Below, one piece after another: positions 34,751 through 44,200 of a stretch of DNA of 64,000 nucleotides. The first letter of the stretch is position 1. Each line of letters begins with the position of its first letter. Source of the stretch: Micromonospora carbonacea (GTDB taxonomy: Bacteria; Actinomycetota; Actinomycetes; Mycobacteriales; Micromonosporaceae). Below the pieces are notes generated by a model, which did not search any database, was not told where the DNA came from, and worked only from the letters and a program-made list of their open reading frames with translations. The stretch covers positions 5,748,501-5,812,500 of the forward strand of contig NZ_JACHMZ010000001.1 of NCBI RefSeq assembly GCF_014205165.1. The letters are read 5' to 3'. The position numbers were made by a program, and so were the translations under genes.

Positions 34751-35872
34751 TCAGGCTGTCTCCCTCATGGGCTGCGCATCGTGCAGGGAGGAGGATGTCG
34801 GGCCCTCCTGCCTCGGTAGGCTGGTCGCCTTCTTCATGCGGGGCTCGCGCCCGAAGAAGGCCCGATACTTCTCCACGGTGCCGATCTCCTTAACGATCCG
34901 CTTTACCCAAGCCGGAGTGTAGGCGTAGCTCTTGAAGGCCTCGTTGTAGACGCAGTACCGGGCGTCGGTGTCACACGGATCGGAGGCCCCGGCAGTAGGC
35001 CGTACCGCGAGCCGCCTCCACATCTCGGTGTGCTCGCGCTGAACGTTGAACTCGAAGGGCAACTGGCTTTCGACAAGACAAGCAACGCGACTGGGAAGCA
35101 GCTTGTCCTTGTCCGCCACCTCAACATGCCGATTCTTGATGATGACTGTTCCTTGCCGGCCCGCCTCCATCATGACCTTGCGTTCATCCTCGCTCAGGTC
35201 ATCGAGCTTGACGAAGTCGATCGCCAAGTCGGCATCGGACTTCGAGCCGACAACAGGCACCAGCCGAACCCGGTAGTCGTACTTCAAGTCATCCAGCACA
35301 GCCGGATCGATGGCCGCTTCGAATCTCGCGACCAGATCGCGGGTGCCCTTCGGCAACTTCGCGGCAGCCGCTCGAAGCTGCTCACGTCCTTCGGCGGTCA
35401 GAGACTGGAGCGAGACGGGGAAGCGGAGTCGTTCGGCGAGGCTGAAGGTGCCTCCGAAGTGGCTCACCATCTCATGCTCGTAGTTCATGACAAGGGCCTG
35501 CGCCTTGCCGCCTGTCGCGACCTTCGCGTTGTGCTCGTATCGATGCTCCACTTTATTACGGAGCGCTACGAACAGCTCTGCGTTCAGCCTGACCGGGTCG
35601 CTGCTGTTGGGATAGCGCTGCTTCAAGCAGAATTCAAGATCCCACGCCTTCGGCTCACCGTCGATCAACTTGTACTCGCCGGTCTGGGCGTCCTTGTAGT
35701 GATAGTCGATCTTTGCCTGGTGGAACTCAGCATGCAGCAGATAGTGCCAGGCCTTGTGCATGTGGGTGAGGAAGTCGCAGTAGTTGCCGCTTGAGCAGTT
35801 CCACTCGTCCACTGCCTTTAGGGCGTGTCGCTGCGACTCGGTGAGGATGTGGCGCCAACGGGCGTATGCCAT
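34751..35872 (-). CDS. DUF3644 protein with HEPN-like motif
   Basis: 373 aa from ATG 35872. The N-terminal domain (TESQRHALKAVDEWNCSSGN, then THMHKAWHYLLHAEFHQAKI) is DUF3644. At 105-110 it has RNKVEH, an Rx4H motif like the catalytic motif of HEPN ribonucleases, which I recall being proposed for this family. The second half is mixed alpha/beta with ACLVESQLPFEFNVQREHTE, and a basic C-terminus. It is the last gene before the right attachment site and faces the biosynthetic operon tail to tail. A defence role by RNA cleavage is an inference. Confidence 0.7.
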   Translation of the reverse strand: MAYARWRHILTESQRHALKAVDEWNCSSGNYCDFLTHMHKAWHYLLHAEFHQAKIDYHYKDAQTGEYKLIDGEPKAWDLEFCLKQRYPNSSDPVRLNAELFVALRNKVEHRYEHNAKVATGGKAQALVMNYEHEMVSHFGGTFSLAERLRFPVSLQSLTAEGREQLRAAAAKLPKGTRDLVARFEAAIDPAVLDDLKYDYRVRLVPVVGSKSDADLAIDFVKLDDLSEDERKVMMEAGRQGTVIIKNRHVEVADKDKLLPSRVACLVESQLPFEFNVQREHTEMWRRLAVRPTAGASDPCDTDARYCVYNEAFKSYAYTPAWVKRIVKEIGTVEKYRAFFGREPRMKKATSLPRQEGPTSSSLHDAQPMRETA

Positions 35873-36275
35873 TTCGTATGTCCTTCACGTCCAGCATGAA
35901 GGATCACACTTAGAGGCCGCCCAGGACAAGCGGAAATCTACCCTGGCCCCGTACGGGGCAGCCGGTCATGGAAACACGGGGGTGTCGCGGTCGCACCGGC
36001 TGACGACCCTGCAATCGTTCGCCGGCCAGTCGGTAGGACGGCAATGCCCCTGCCGCACTCGACCGACCAGCCGTGGATTCAGCCCGGCCCGGGGTCGGGG
36101 TTGCACAACGCCAGCGCCACCCGGTGCCGCTGATGTCCGCGAGCACAGCGCCTGGTCCCTACAGCGCCTGAGCCGTCCAACGGCTCCCGAGCACCCACCG
36201 AGCGACCACCCACCACCCCCGTACACGAAAAAGGCCCCTACCCGGTGGAAACCACCAGGTCAGGGCCTTGATCGT
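35873..36275. other. Right-end island DNA without a gene
   Basis: 403 bases between the DUF3644 gene and the right core. It holds the promoter of that gene, an 11-bp repeat pair at 36187-36207 (CCGAGCACCCA, CCGAGCGACC) matching the pair inside the left end, and the hairpin at 36231-36269. No coding signal is seen. Confidence 0.55.
36231..36269 (-). terminator. Rho-independent terminator of tRNA-Lys
   Basis: On the minus strand AAGGCCCTGACCTGGTGG, a 3-base loop and CCACCGGGTAGGGGCCTT pair in an 18-bp imperfect stem followed by a run of T. It lies just after the tRNA, on the island side of the core, so the island supplies a replacement terminator. Confidence 0.8.
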
Positions 36276-36320
36276 TGGTGCGCCGCCAGGGACTCGAACC
36301 CCGAACCCGCGGATTAAGAG
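36276..36320 (-). repeat. Right attachment site core in tRNA-Lys
   Basis: 45 bases identical to 6162-6206. Here they are the 3' part of an intact tRNA, up to and including the anticodon loop; identity ends at 36321. Confidence 0.9.
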
Positions 36321-36351
36321 TCCGCTGCTCTGCCAGTTGAGCTAGCGGCGC
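36276..36351 (-). tRNA. tRNA-Lys (anticodon CTT)
   Basis: A full cloverleaf: acceptor arms GCGCCGC and GCGGCGC, D arm GCTC with loop AACTGGCA, anticodon stem GCGGA/TCCGC with loop CTCTTAA (CTT at 36316-36318), T arm GGGGTTCGAGTCCC, discriminator A and encoded CCA. It is the integration target of the island to its left. Confidence 0.95.
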
Positions 36352-36537
36352 TCGTTGGCAACGGAGAGAACCCTAGCACGCCTCCTGAGCGGGGTTCCAA
36401 TCCGATACCCGGCTCCACCCTTCGGACACGCTTAAGGGTCAAAAACCCCTAAATCCCTCACGATTGGCGGCGCGGGCGGTGGTAGCTGGCCGCCATGCGG
36501 CACGATGTCCGCCAGGTACGCGAGAACAGAGGTGGGA

Positions 36538-37809
36538 ATGGGCATGTTCGCGCGGGCCGGGGCGACGGTAGGCGCCCTGAGCCTGATGGCGTCACTGGCA
36601 CTGACCGGGTGCGGTGACGGCCAGAAGAAGGCGGAGTTCGTCGACGGTGCGCCCGCCGTCGGCAGCAGCGTCGCCGCCGAGACAGGAACGGCGCCGGCCG
36701 ATCCGGCCACGAGCGCCGACCCGACGCTCAAGGTCAGTCCGGCAGACGGGGCCAAGAGCAGGCCGGTCAGCACCGAGATCTCCGCGAAGCTCCCCGAGGG
36801 CGGCAAGGTGACCGACGTCACCCTCACCGCCGCGAACGGCGACAAGGTCGAGGGCCGCTTGCGCGCCGACGGCTCGTCCTGGGTGCCGAACAAGCCCCTG
36901 AAGTACGGCACCCGCTACACGGCCACCGTCAACGCCGCCGGCACCGGGGGCGAGGCCAAGCAGGGCACCAGCACGTTCACGACGATGGCCAAGCCGAAGT
37001 CGATGATCGCCTCCGGGCTCTACCTGTTCAGCGACAAGACGTACGGCGTAGGTATGCCTGTCGTCACCGAGTTCCACCCCGGCATCCCGGAGAAGGACCG
37101 GGCGGCGGTGCAGAAGCGGATGTTCGTCCGCACCGACCCGCCACAGCCCGGCGCGTGGCACTGGGTCTCCAACGGCACCCAGGCCTACTACCGGGCGCCG
37201 GAGTACTGGAAGCCCGGGACCACGATCAGCGTGCGGATCGCGCTGGCCGGCATCCCGCTGAGCAACGGCAAGTACGGCAACGTCGACCGGAGCGCCACCG
37301 CCAAGATCGGTCGAGCGTTCGAGATGAAGGTCGACAACGCCACCAAGCAGATGAGCGTCTTCCAGGACGGCCAGCTGCTGCGGAAGATCCCGGTGAGCCT
37401 GGGCAAGAAGAGCACGCCCTCCTCCAGCGGCACGATGGTGGTGATGGAGAAGAAGGAGTCCACGGTCTTCGACACCCGCGACGACCCGGACCCGGCCAAC
37501 CGGTACGTCACCGAGATCGATTTCGCCCAGCGGCTGACGTGGGGCGGCGAGTACATCCACGCCGCGCCCTGGTCCGAGCACGTCCAGGGGCGGCAGAACG
37601 TCTCGCACGGCTGCGTCAACGTCTCGATGGCGCAGGCGAAGTGGCTCTTCTCCCAGACCCGGGTCGGCGATCCGATCACTATCAAGGGGACCGAGCGCAA
37701 GCTCACTCAGGGCAACGGCTGGACGGCCTGGAGCCTGAGTTGGTCCGAGTTCGTCAAGGGCAGCGCCCTGCCGGTGCCGGAGGGCGGTGCCGGGCCGGCT
37801 CTGGCCTGA
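36538..37809 (+). CDS. L,D-transpeptidase lipoprotein 1
   Basis: 423 aa from ATG 36538 (GAGG 5 bases upstream; ATG 36544 also possible). Signal peptide with lipobox LTGC around residue 22. Two Ig-like domains at about 50-140 and 145-240 (SADPTLKVSPADGAKS; GVGMPVVTEFHPGI) precede a YkuD catalytic domain with RLTWGGEYIHAAPW and NVSHGCVNVS (His357, Cys359). This is the LdtMt2-like arrangement that makes 3-3 cross-links in actinobacterial peptidoglycan. It acts outside the membrane. A close paralogue follows at 38.0 kb. Confidence 0.92.
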   Translation: MGMFARAGATVGALSLMASLALTGCGDGQKKAEFVDGAPAVGSSVAAETGTAPADPATSADPTLKVSPADGAKSRPVSTEISAKLPEGGKVTDVTLTAANGDKVEGRLRADGSSWVPNKPLKYGTRYTATVNAAGTGGEAKQGTSTFTTMAKPKSMIASGLYLFSDKTYGVGMPVVTEFHPGIPEKDRAAVQKRMFVRTDPPQPGAWHWVSNGTQAYYRAPEYWKPGTTISVRIALAGIPLSNGKYGNVDRSATAKIGRAFEMKVDNATKQMSVFQDGQLLRKIPVSLGKKSTPSSSGTMVVMEKKESTVFDTRDDPDPANRYVTEIDFAQRLTWGGEYIHAAPWSEHVQGRQNVSHGCVNVSMAQAKWLFSQTRVGDPITIKGTERKLTQGNGWTAWSLSWSEFVKGSALPVPEGGAGPALA

Positions 37810-37823
37810 CAAGACCGTCGACA

Positions 37824-37856
37824 CGGGGCGGGCGCCGGATTCCGGCGCCCGCCCCG
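37824..37856. terminator. GC-rich hairpin after L,D-transpeptidase 1
   Basis: CGGGGCGGGCGCCGG and its complement pair over 15 bp around a 3-base loop, 15 bases after the stop. No T tract. Confidence 0.65.
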
Positions 37857-38007
37857 TCATATGTGAGCACGGTTCGCCAGATGCGCCTTTCGCCGGTTTC
37901 CGCCATCCTGGATCGAGTGTTTCTCTTCACCCCCGGCAACGGGTACCTGTTTCCGTGCGTCAGTGAGAGACGATGGGCAACCGGGGCACCACGACAGTGA
38001 GGGAATC

Positions 38008-39303
38008 ATGCGCGCAACCCAGGACCAGCTGACCCGGCGCGGTGGTCGACGCCGCGTCTTCGCGGCGGGGCTGCTCGCCGCCGTGTTGGCGCTCACCAGC
38101 GCCTGCACCGACGGTGAGGGGGGCAAGCCGTCGTCCTGGCAGGGCGGCGGCGAGAGCGCACCCAAGGCCGCGGCGACCATCACCGAGCCCGCGGCCGACG
38201 CGAAGGACGTGCCGGCGTCCACGGGCATCACCTTCACCACGAAGGAGGCCGAGGACACCGCGGTCGAGTTGAAGGACTCGGCCGGCGCGCCCGTCGCGGG
38301 CGCGCTCGCCGCCGACGGCAAGAGCTGGCTGCCCAAGGGCGCCCTGAAGTACGGCGAGACCTACACGGCCACCGTCACGGCGACCGGCGACGACGGCAAA
38401 CCGGCGCAGGCGACCAGCACCTTCACCACCATGGCCAAGCCCGGCAACCAGGTACGCGTCAGCAGCTTCCTCGGCGACGACCAGGTCGTCGGCGTCGGCA
38501 TGCCGCTCATCGTGAAGTTCAGCCGGGCCATCCCCGAGGACTACCGCGACGACGTCCAGCGGCGGATGACGGTGACCTCCACGCCGGCCCAGGAGGGCAT
38601 CTGGCACTGGGTCAGCCCCACCGAGATCCGGTACCGGCCGAAGGAGTTCTGGAAGGCGGGCAGCACCATCTCCTACCGGGTGCAGGCCGGCGGCCTCCCC
38701 CTCGGCGACGGCTGGTACGGCCGGGCGGACCTGACGGTCGACATCAAGACCGGCCCAGCGGTGATCATGACGGTCGACAACAAGACGAAGCGGATGACCG
38801 TCACCAAGGACGGCAAGGTGATCAAGACGATCCCCGTCAGCCTCGGCAAGAAGAGCACGCCGTCGTCCAGCGGCACGATGGTGGTCATCGAAAAGCTGCG
38901 CAAGACCGTCTTCGACACCTTCGAGGAGCTGGGTCCCGAGGACGGCTACCGCACGAAGATCGACTACGCGCAGCGTCTCACCTGGGGCGGCGAGTTCATC
39001 CACGCCGCACCCTGGTCCGAGGGGCAGCAGGGCAGCGTCAACGTCTCGCACGGCTGCGTCAACGTCTCGATGAAGAACGGCGCCTGGCTGTTCGACAACA
39101 CCCGCGTCGGCGACCCGATCACCGTCAAGGGCACCGAACGCAAGCTCGCCAACGGCAACGGCTGGACCGACTGGAACATGAGCTGGGACGAGTACGTCAA
39201 GGGCAGCGCCCTCCCGTACGACCCGGATGCCGCCGCCGCGCCGGACGCCGAGGAGGCCCCCGGCGACGCGACCGAGTCCCCCAGCGCCGAACCGACCGCC
39301 TGA
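38008..39303 (+). CDS. L,D-transpeptidase lipoprotein 2
   Basis: 431 aa from ATG 38008, with GGGA upstream. Twin-Arg-containing signal peptide (RRGGRRRVFAAGLLAAV) with lipobox ALTSAC near residue 33, two Ig-like domains, and a YkuD domain with RLTWGGEFIHAAPW and NVSHGCVNVS (Cys350). It is clearly a tandem duplicate of the upstream gene: catalytic domains share long identical blocks (PVSLGKKSTPSSSGTMVV) while signal and linker differ. The acidic Ala/Glu/Pro tail (last 30 residues) is unique to this copy. Role: 3-3 peptidoglycan cross-linking. Confidence 0.92.
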   Translation: MRATQDQLTRRGGRRRVFAAGLLAAVLALTSACTDGEGGKPSSWQGGGESAPKAAATITEPAADAKDVPASTGITFTTKEAEDTAVELKDSAGAPVAGALAADGKSWLPKGALKYGETYTATVTATGDDGKPAQATSTFTTMAKPGNQVRVSSFLGDDQVVGVGMPLIVKFSRAIPEDYRDDVQRRMTVTSTPAQEGIWHWVSPTEIRYRPKEFWKAGSTISYRVQAGGLPLGDGWYGRADLTVDIKTGPAVIMTVDNKTKRMTVTKDGKVIKTIPVSLGKKSTPSSSGTMVVIEKLRKTVFDTFEELGPEDGYRTKIDYAQRLTWGGEFIHAAPWSEGQQGSVNVSHGCVNVSMKNGAWLFDNTRVGDPITVKGTERKLANGNGWTDWNMSWDEYVKGSALPYDPDAAAAPDAEEAPGDATESPSAEPTA

Positions 39304-39338
39304 CCCGCCCCCGGGGCCCTCGCCCCGGGCGGCAACGA

Positions 39339-39370
39339 CGAAGGCCCCCTCCGGTCGGAGGGGGCCTTCG
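39339..39370. terminator. Bidirectional terminator between ldt and tRNA-His
   Basis: CGAAGGCCCCCTCC and GGAGGGGGCCTTCG form a perfect 14-bp stem with loop GGTC. It can stop the L,D-transpeptidase transcript and the convergent tRNA-His. Confidence 0.8.
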
Positions 39371-39377
39371 TGCTGAG

Positions 39378-39451
39378 GGTGACTGATGGGAATTGAACCC
39401 ACGACAACCGGGACCACAACCCGGTGCTCTGCCAACTGAGCTACAGCCACC
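39378..39451 (-). tRNA. tRNA-His (anticodon GTG)
   Basis: Acceptor GTGGCTG pairs with CAGTCAC; an extra 5' G (39451) faces the discriminator C, the tRNA-His identity mark. The anticodon stem CCGGG/CCCGG holds loop TTGTGGT, and the T arm is GTGGGTTCAATTCCCAT. CCA is not encoded. Confidence 0.95.
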
Positions 39452-39569
39452 ATGCGCTCCGCTCCGGCAGGACCGGGCGGCGTGCGGGACTAATAATAGC
39501 CTCACCCCCGCCACCCACGTCCACCGGGTTCCCCGCCCCCCGTCCCGGTCCCCAGACGTGGCGACGGGA

Positions 39570-39617
39570 GATCTGGGTGCGAAGTGGCCCCTGAAGGGGT
39601 CGTTTCGTGCCAAGATC
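39570..39617. repeat. Imperfect 48-bp palindrome (type B)
   Basis: Arms GATCTGGGTGCGAAGTGGCC-CCT and AGGGGTCGTTTCGTGCC-AAGATC surround a 2-base centre. A related element with the same core (CGACCCCT-NN-AGGGGCCA) is at 62115-62162. Probably a dispersed intergenic repeat. Confidence 0.55.
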
Positions 39618-39638
39618 CGCGAGCGTGTCCGCCTGCTG

Positions 39639-40076
39639 CTACGGGGCGGCGATGGTCGGGTCCGCGCCAGGGTCGCCCTCCCGCTGCAACTGCTCCTCGA
39701 ACATGACGAACGTCCGCCGCCTGACGCCCTGGACCAAGGCCCGCTCCTCCGTCGTCAGAGCACGCCGCTCAGCGGCAGCGACATCCTCGATGGCCCGCAC
39801 GGTCTCGTACAACGCAAAGATCGGGCCATCGCCCCGCAGATAGTAACCGCGATACGCCTCCACCGCCTGAACGAAATCTCCCGGCGGCCGCGTGAAGATT
39901 TCACCGCCCACGGCAAAGACCATTTCCGCACAGAGCTCATCTTCCCTGTTCCACCCGCCGTCATCTATGGAGACTCGCCACACGCACACTCCACCATCGG
40001 GCGACGATACGATCTTGACCGGCGATGCATAGTATCTGAAATACAAAGGAAGAACGAGGCCGGGAGTAGGATTCAC
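39639..40076 (-). CDS. Probable immunity protein for the RSH-like toxin
   Basis: 145 aa from GTG 40076, overlapping the toxin stop as GTGA. Soluble, with a mixed N-terminal half (YFRYYASPVKIVSSPDGG) and a helical C-terminal half (RALTTEERALVQGVRRRTFV). No family recognised. Small size, coupling and position directly after a toxin domain at the end of a polymorphic toxin operon indicate an immunity protein. Confidence 0.55.
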   Translation of the reverse strand: MNPTPGLVLPLYFRYYASPVKIVSSPDGGVCVWRVSIDDGGWNREDELCAEMVFAVGGEIFTRPPGDFVQAVEAYRGYYLRGDGPIFALYETVRAIEDVAAAERRALTTEERALVQGVRRRTFVMFEEQLQREGDPGADPTIAAP

Positions 40077-40822
40077 GCGCTTTCCTGCAGAGTGGAGATT
40101 GAGGCATTCCAGAAGAGTTCCTGCCGACGCCTGATGATACCACCGACAATCGCCGACTCTCGCGCCGTCAACACTCGACCCTCCTCAAGCGCCAGAGCCT
40201 CGACGTCTCGCTTGACCTCGAAGGGTGGATGCTCCCAAACGGCCACCTCGTCCAACGCAGCCAAATGCAGGCGAAACTCCGCCACATGACCATCGGACAA
40301 CCTGAGCAGCAATTGAATGTCGCGGTAACCGCTCCCCTGCGGATTTCGGAAGCGGTCGTTGAACTCCACGATCCGCACCGCAGGATGCCCTCGCAGCCGG
40401 TCGAGGGCTCGATATAGGCCGCCAAGCGAATCGAACTCAACCTTTGCGGCGGCAAGATCGGTCAACCGCGAGGCCTCCCCATGATACTTCTTGATCTTGT
40501 CTTCAGCGCGCTGCCCAGCCTTGGGCTCGGCCCGCCAGCCTGCCACGCCAACCACACGATCACCCTCGTGCGCAAGTTGCTGCGCGAGTACGATCAACTC
40601 CTGCTGCGCGACCGCTGCCTCGCGATAAAGGGTGTCCAGGTATTCAGACCGATATCTGGCATCCGTTCGACGGACATAGTCGAATCCTGGCTGGACCGCG
40701 CCACCCGCCTCCGGCGCGACGCTCTCACTGACCCTCCGCTGCTCTTCGGTAAGAGGCGTTGACTCCGGTCTCGATGCGCCCGGATCCTGGGGAGGTGCGC
40801 CCATTTCTTCAACCTCATGCAC
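40073..40822 (-). CDS. Toxin C-terminal domain, RelA/SpoT-like (frame-shifted segment)
   Basis: 249 aa if read from GTG 40822; no ribosome binding site. AEDKIKKYHGEASRLTDLAA, then GSGYRDIQLLLRLSDGHVAE and EFRLHLAALDEV follow the layout of RelA/SpoT-fold nucleotidyl transferases: a basic first helix, a GYRD core strand and a Glu-rich strand. Toxic members make (p)ppGpp- or (p)ppApp-type products or modify tRNA. The segment begins where the upstream frame stops (40815) and reads as the natural continuation of that frame, so it is probably the C-terminus of the large toxin displaced by a frameshift. Activity is uncertain. Confidence 0.5.
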   Translation of the reverse strand: MHEVEEMGAPPQDPGASRPESTPLTEEQRRVSESVAPEAGGAVQPGFDYVRRTDARYRSEYLDTLYREAAVAQQELIVLAQQLAHEGDRVVGVAGWRAEPKAGQRAEDKIKKYHGEASRLTDLAAAKVEFDSLGGLYRALDRLRGHPAVRIVEFNDRFRNPQGSGYRDIQLLLRLSDGHVAEFRLHLAALDEVAVWEHPPFEVKRDVEALALEEGRVLTARESAIVGGIIRRRQELFWNASISTLQESA

Positions 40823-41210
40823 CAGACTGGAGCACTTCGACGGCCTGCGGGTGACTTGCCAGGTGATGCAGCGTAACCGGGCGCGCAATCAATGATCTGG
40901 CCAACTCCGGCGTCGCCAGTATCAGCCTCACCAACTTTGGTTCCGCCACCAACGGATTCACCAGCGTCTCGGCCAGACATGGTTCACCGGCCGGTGGAGA
41001 CCGCCAGGTCTGATCCAGCATGCGTCGGACGCGGCGGTCTTCAAAGAGCGCCGACAGATCCTCCGCTGCTACCTCGGTCAACTGCGGTGCAAGGCGCCGC
41101 AGCGTCGGCCCGTCCATTTCTGTCGCCAGCTCGACCGGCGTAACGCCCGCACTGAAGATCTGGTCAAGGTCAGAGTTGGCCGTCACGACCTTCCGCGGAG
41201 AGATCCCCAC
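40815..41210 (-). CDS. Middle segment of polymorphic toxin (second frame)
   Basis: 131 aa from GTG 41210. DGPTLRRLAPQLTEVAAEDL, then PELARSLIARPVTLHHLASH form a helical spacer I associate with large Micromonospora toxins. It overlaps the end of the 1,092-aa frame (41170-41210) and stops where the RSH-like segment takes over. The upstream frame ends CTC-TGA-CC; a +1 shift there enters this frame at DLDQIF. Either the toxin is broken by two indels, or the pieces are separate coupled genes, or frameshifting joins them. Confidence 0.45.
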   Translation of the reverse strand: MGISPRKVVTANSDLDQIFSAGVTPVELATEMDGPTLRRLAPQLTEVAAEDLSALFEDRRVRRMLDQTWRSPPAGEPCLAETLVNPLVAEPKLVRLILATPELARSLIARPVTLHHLASHPQAVEVLQSGA

Positions 41211-44200
41211 GCGACCTCAAGACCGTTCGAGCCTCTTCGCGGGTGCGGCGGACCTGGTCGCCCGCGAGGTTCGATTCAATCGAACCTCGCGGGGGATTAT
41301 CGTCGGGGCTATCGGTGCCATCCCCCTGCGCCAGCACTGGATCGGCCGAGCCGGGGCTTTCCAGCAGGTGCATCCGGTTGACGTACAGCTCGTCGTCCGT
41401 GGGGTCGTCGGGGCCGGGCTGCCACTCCCGCGACCGGTCCTCCGGCTGCGACCGTTGCCACTGCTCCGTCACCTCGGCCCGCTGGCTGAACTGCCCCGGC
41501 CCGGCCCCGGCGAACGGCATCGGTCGCCCGTCCGCCCCGAGGACCAGAGCATCGATGCCGGTCACGTTGTGCGGGGCCCGCAGTCCGCTGTGCAGGTAGA
41601 TCGGCATGTCGGACACGATTCCGCTCTGCGGATCCAGGTAGAGCACGCCGCCGTCCTGGTTCAGCGCCACCCAGGCGTGCGACCCGCCACCCTCGTAGGT
41701 GGTGATCAGGAACGCGTAGCTGCCGTGCCCGCCGGCGCGTAGCTGCCTCTCGATGCTGCCGAACCCCCGGTTGACCACACTCCACCTGTCGTCCTCGGGG
41801 GTGCCGTCGTCGGGGTCGACGAGCTGCTGGAAGCGCCCGCCGGTGGCGTCCTCGACCCGCCCCGGGCCGCCGAGCTCCCCGCCGAGCGGCCGGCTGATGT
41901 CTCCGGCGGCGTACGCGTCGAAGGTGCGGGGCGCGGAGACCCGGGGGCGGCCGTGCATCCACGTCTCGTAGAGGGACAGGGTGCAGTCCAGGCAGTTGAT
42001 GCCCCGGGTCGGATCCGCGGCGGGCCCGCCGTCGTTGGCGAGCCGGAACCAGCCGCCCCGGCGGGGATCGGCGGTGCGCAGGACCTGCCCGCCGGCGTCG
42101 CGGGGCATCGCGCGTTCGAGGTCCGACTGGTGCAGGGCCAACGGGGGCCGGAGCCCGCCCCACTGCCCGTACCGGCGGGACCGGTCGATCGGCGGCGGAT
42201 GGTCGTCTCCGGTGAGCGCCGAAGGGCCGCCGGTGTCCACCTCGCCGACGACGAGCGACGGATCGTCCGTGTTGATCGAGTAGAAGTCGAGGGGGTCGCT
42301 GACCTCGACGAACTGCGGCGTGACCGTGCCGGCTAGCACCGCCTCGGCCAGTTCCCGCGACTCGTGGGCGGCCCGCTCGTCCGCCACCGCCATCCGGTGC
42401 CACGACGTCGCGAGGTAGTCCTGCCCGCGGTGCTTCAGGCTGAGCGCGTAGGCGGCGTACTCGCTGGCGCGCCGCTGGAAGAACTCGTACCGGGAACGTA
42501 GCTCCTGAGAGTCGTCGTATCGCCGGTTGTCCTCGTGCAGAGCGCGCTGCTGGTGGAAGCGGGCCTGGTAGCGACGCCGGTCGTACGCCTCGCGTTCGGC
42601 CCGCCGCCTGGCCTGCCACTCGGGCGACCTGCGCGGCGGCGGAACGGGATGGTCCGCGGACGGCGACCGCGGATCCAACGAGTGCAGCAGCGGAAAGCGG
42701 GGTGGCGGGGGCGGGAACGGGCCGTCGTGGCCGGGGGCGGGCGGCCTGGCCACGCCCACCGCGCCCGCGCCGGCTGCCGGCGGGGCCGCCGAGGCCACCG
42801 GGGGCAGCGCGACGGTGCCGCTCGCCGGGGCCGGCAGGTGGGGCGCCGGCCCCCCGGGCGCGCCGCCGTCGGTGACGGTGGCGGCGACGGAAGCGACGGG
42901 GGCGGTGGCAGCGGCGACGCCGGGGGCGGTGGCGACGGACGGGGGCGGCGGCCCGGCTCCCCGCGTGTCGAGCTGCCCGGGCTCGACCGGGGCGACGGAG
43001 GACAGCGTCGGGGCGGCCGTCGCGCGGGGGGCCACCGGCCCGTCGGTCGCGCCGGGGGCGCCCGGGGACTGCGCCGCCGGCTCCGTCGGCGCCCCCGCCA
43101 ACGCGGTCGACCCGTGGCCGGGATGGGCGCCGCCGGCCGGGCCGGCGGAGTGGGCGTCGCCGGGCGGTGACTCGGGTGTCGCGGGCGGGGCCGCCGGCTG
43201 GTGCGTCCGCAGCGCGTCGCCGGCCGCCTCGGCCGGGCCGAGATCCGGCCCGGCCACCCCGAGCGTCGGGGCGACGGGGCCGGTGCCCGCCCCGTCGCGC
43301 GGAAGCGGGACGGTGGGACGTTCCGGGCCTGCGCCGGGGGTGCCGTCGGTCGGGGTCGGGACGGGCGTCGCATCGGTCGGGGCCGGTGCGGGTCCGCCGA
43401 GGTCGGTGGGGGCGAAGGACGCCCCCGCGAGAGCGGCCATCCGGCCGTCGAGGCGGTGGTGCAGCGCCGTGTCGGTCTGGGCGGTGGTCGACCCGGTGGC
43501 GCCGGACGCGGCAGCCCGGGCCGCATCCTCCAGCGACACCAGGCCCTGCCCGGTGGCGACGTTGGCCGCCAGGTCGGCGATCACCTCGCCGGTCATCTCC
43601 CGGCCGAAGTGCTCGCCGACCCGGGCCGCCCGCCCGGTCGCGTGGCGGCCGAGGCCGGCCAGCGGCGCGGCCGCCCCGCCCGCCAGGCCGCCGAGCGCGG
43701 ACATCCCCGCGTCGGTCACGTCCAGGCCGTGCCGGCGGCCGGTCGAGTTCTGGTACGCCTGCGTGGCGAGCGTGATCCCCGACTCCTCGGCCGCCTCCTC
43801 CAGCCCGCCGCGCGCCGCCTTGCGGGCGAGGCCGCGCATGCCGCCCTCGGCCACCCGCTTGGCGGCGCGCTCGCCGGCCTCCTTCAGGCCCTGCTTGAGG
43901 GTCTTGCGGGCGAGCTGGGCCAGCAGCTTCTTGAAGATCTGCTGCACGACGAAGCGGCTGGCGGCGATCGCGGCACCGGCGGCGGGCGAGGCGGCACCGG
44001 CGGTGAGCACCGCCGCCACCGCGAGGGAGAGCAGCTCGACGACGAGGATGCCCAGCTCGATCCAGACTTCGAGCTTGGCGCCCTCGATGTCGCAGCCGCA
44101 CCCCTCGACCAGCCGGCCGAGGTCACCGCTGACCGCCAGGAGCACCGGCAGCGGCGCCTCGTCGCCCTCGGCCACCCGCCGCCAGGCCGCGTCGAACGCC

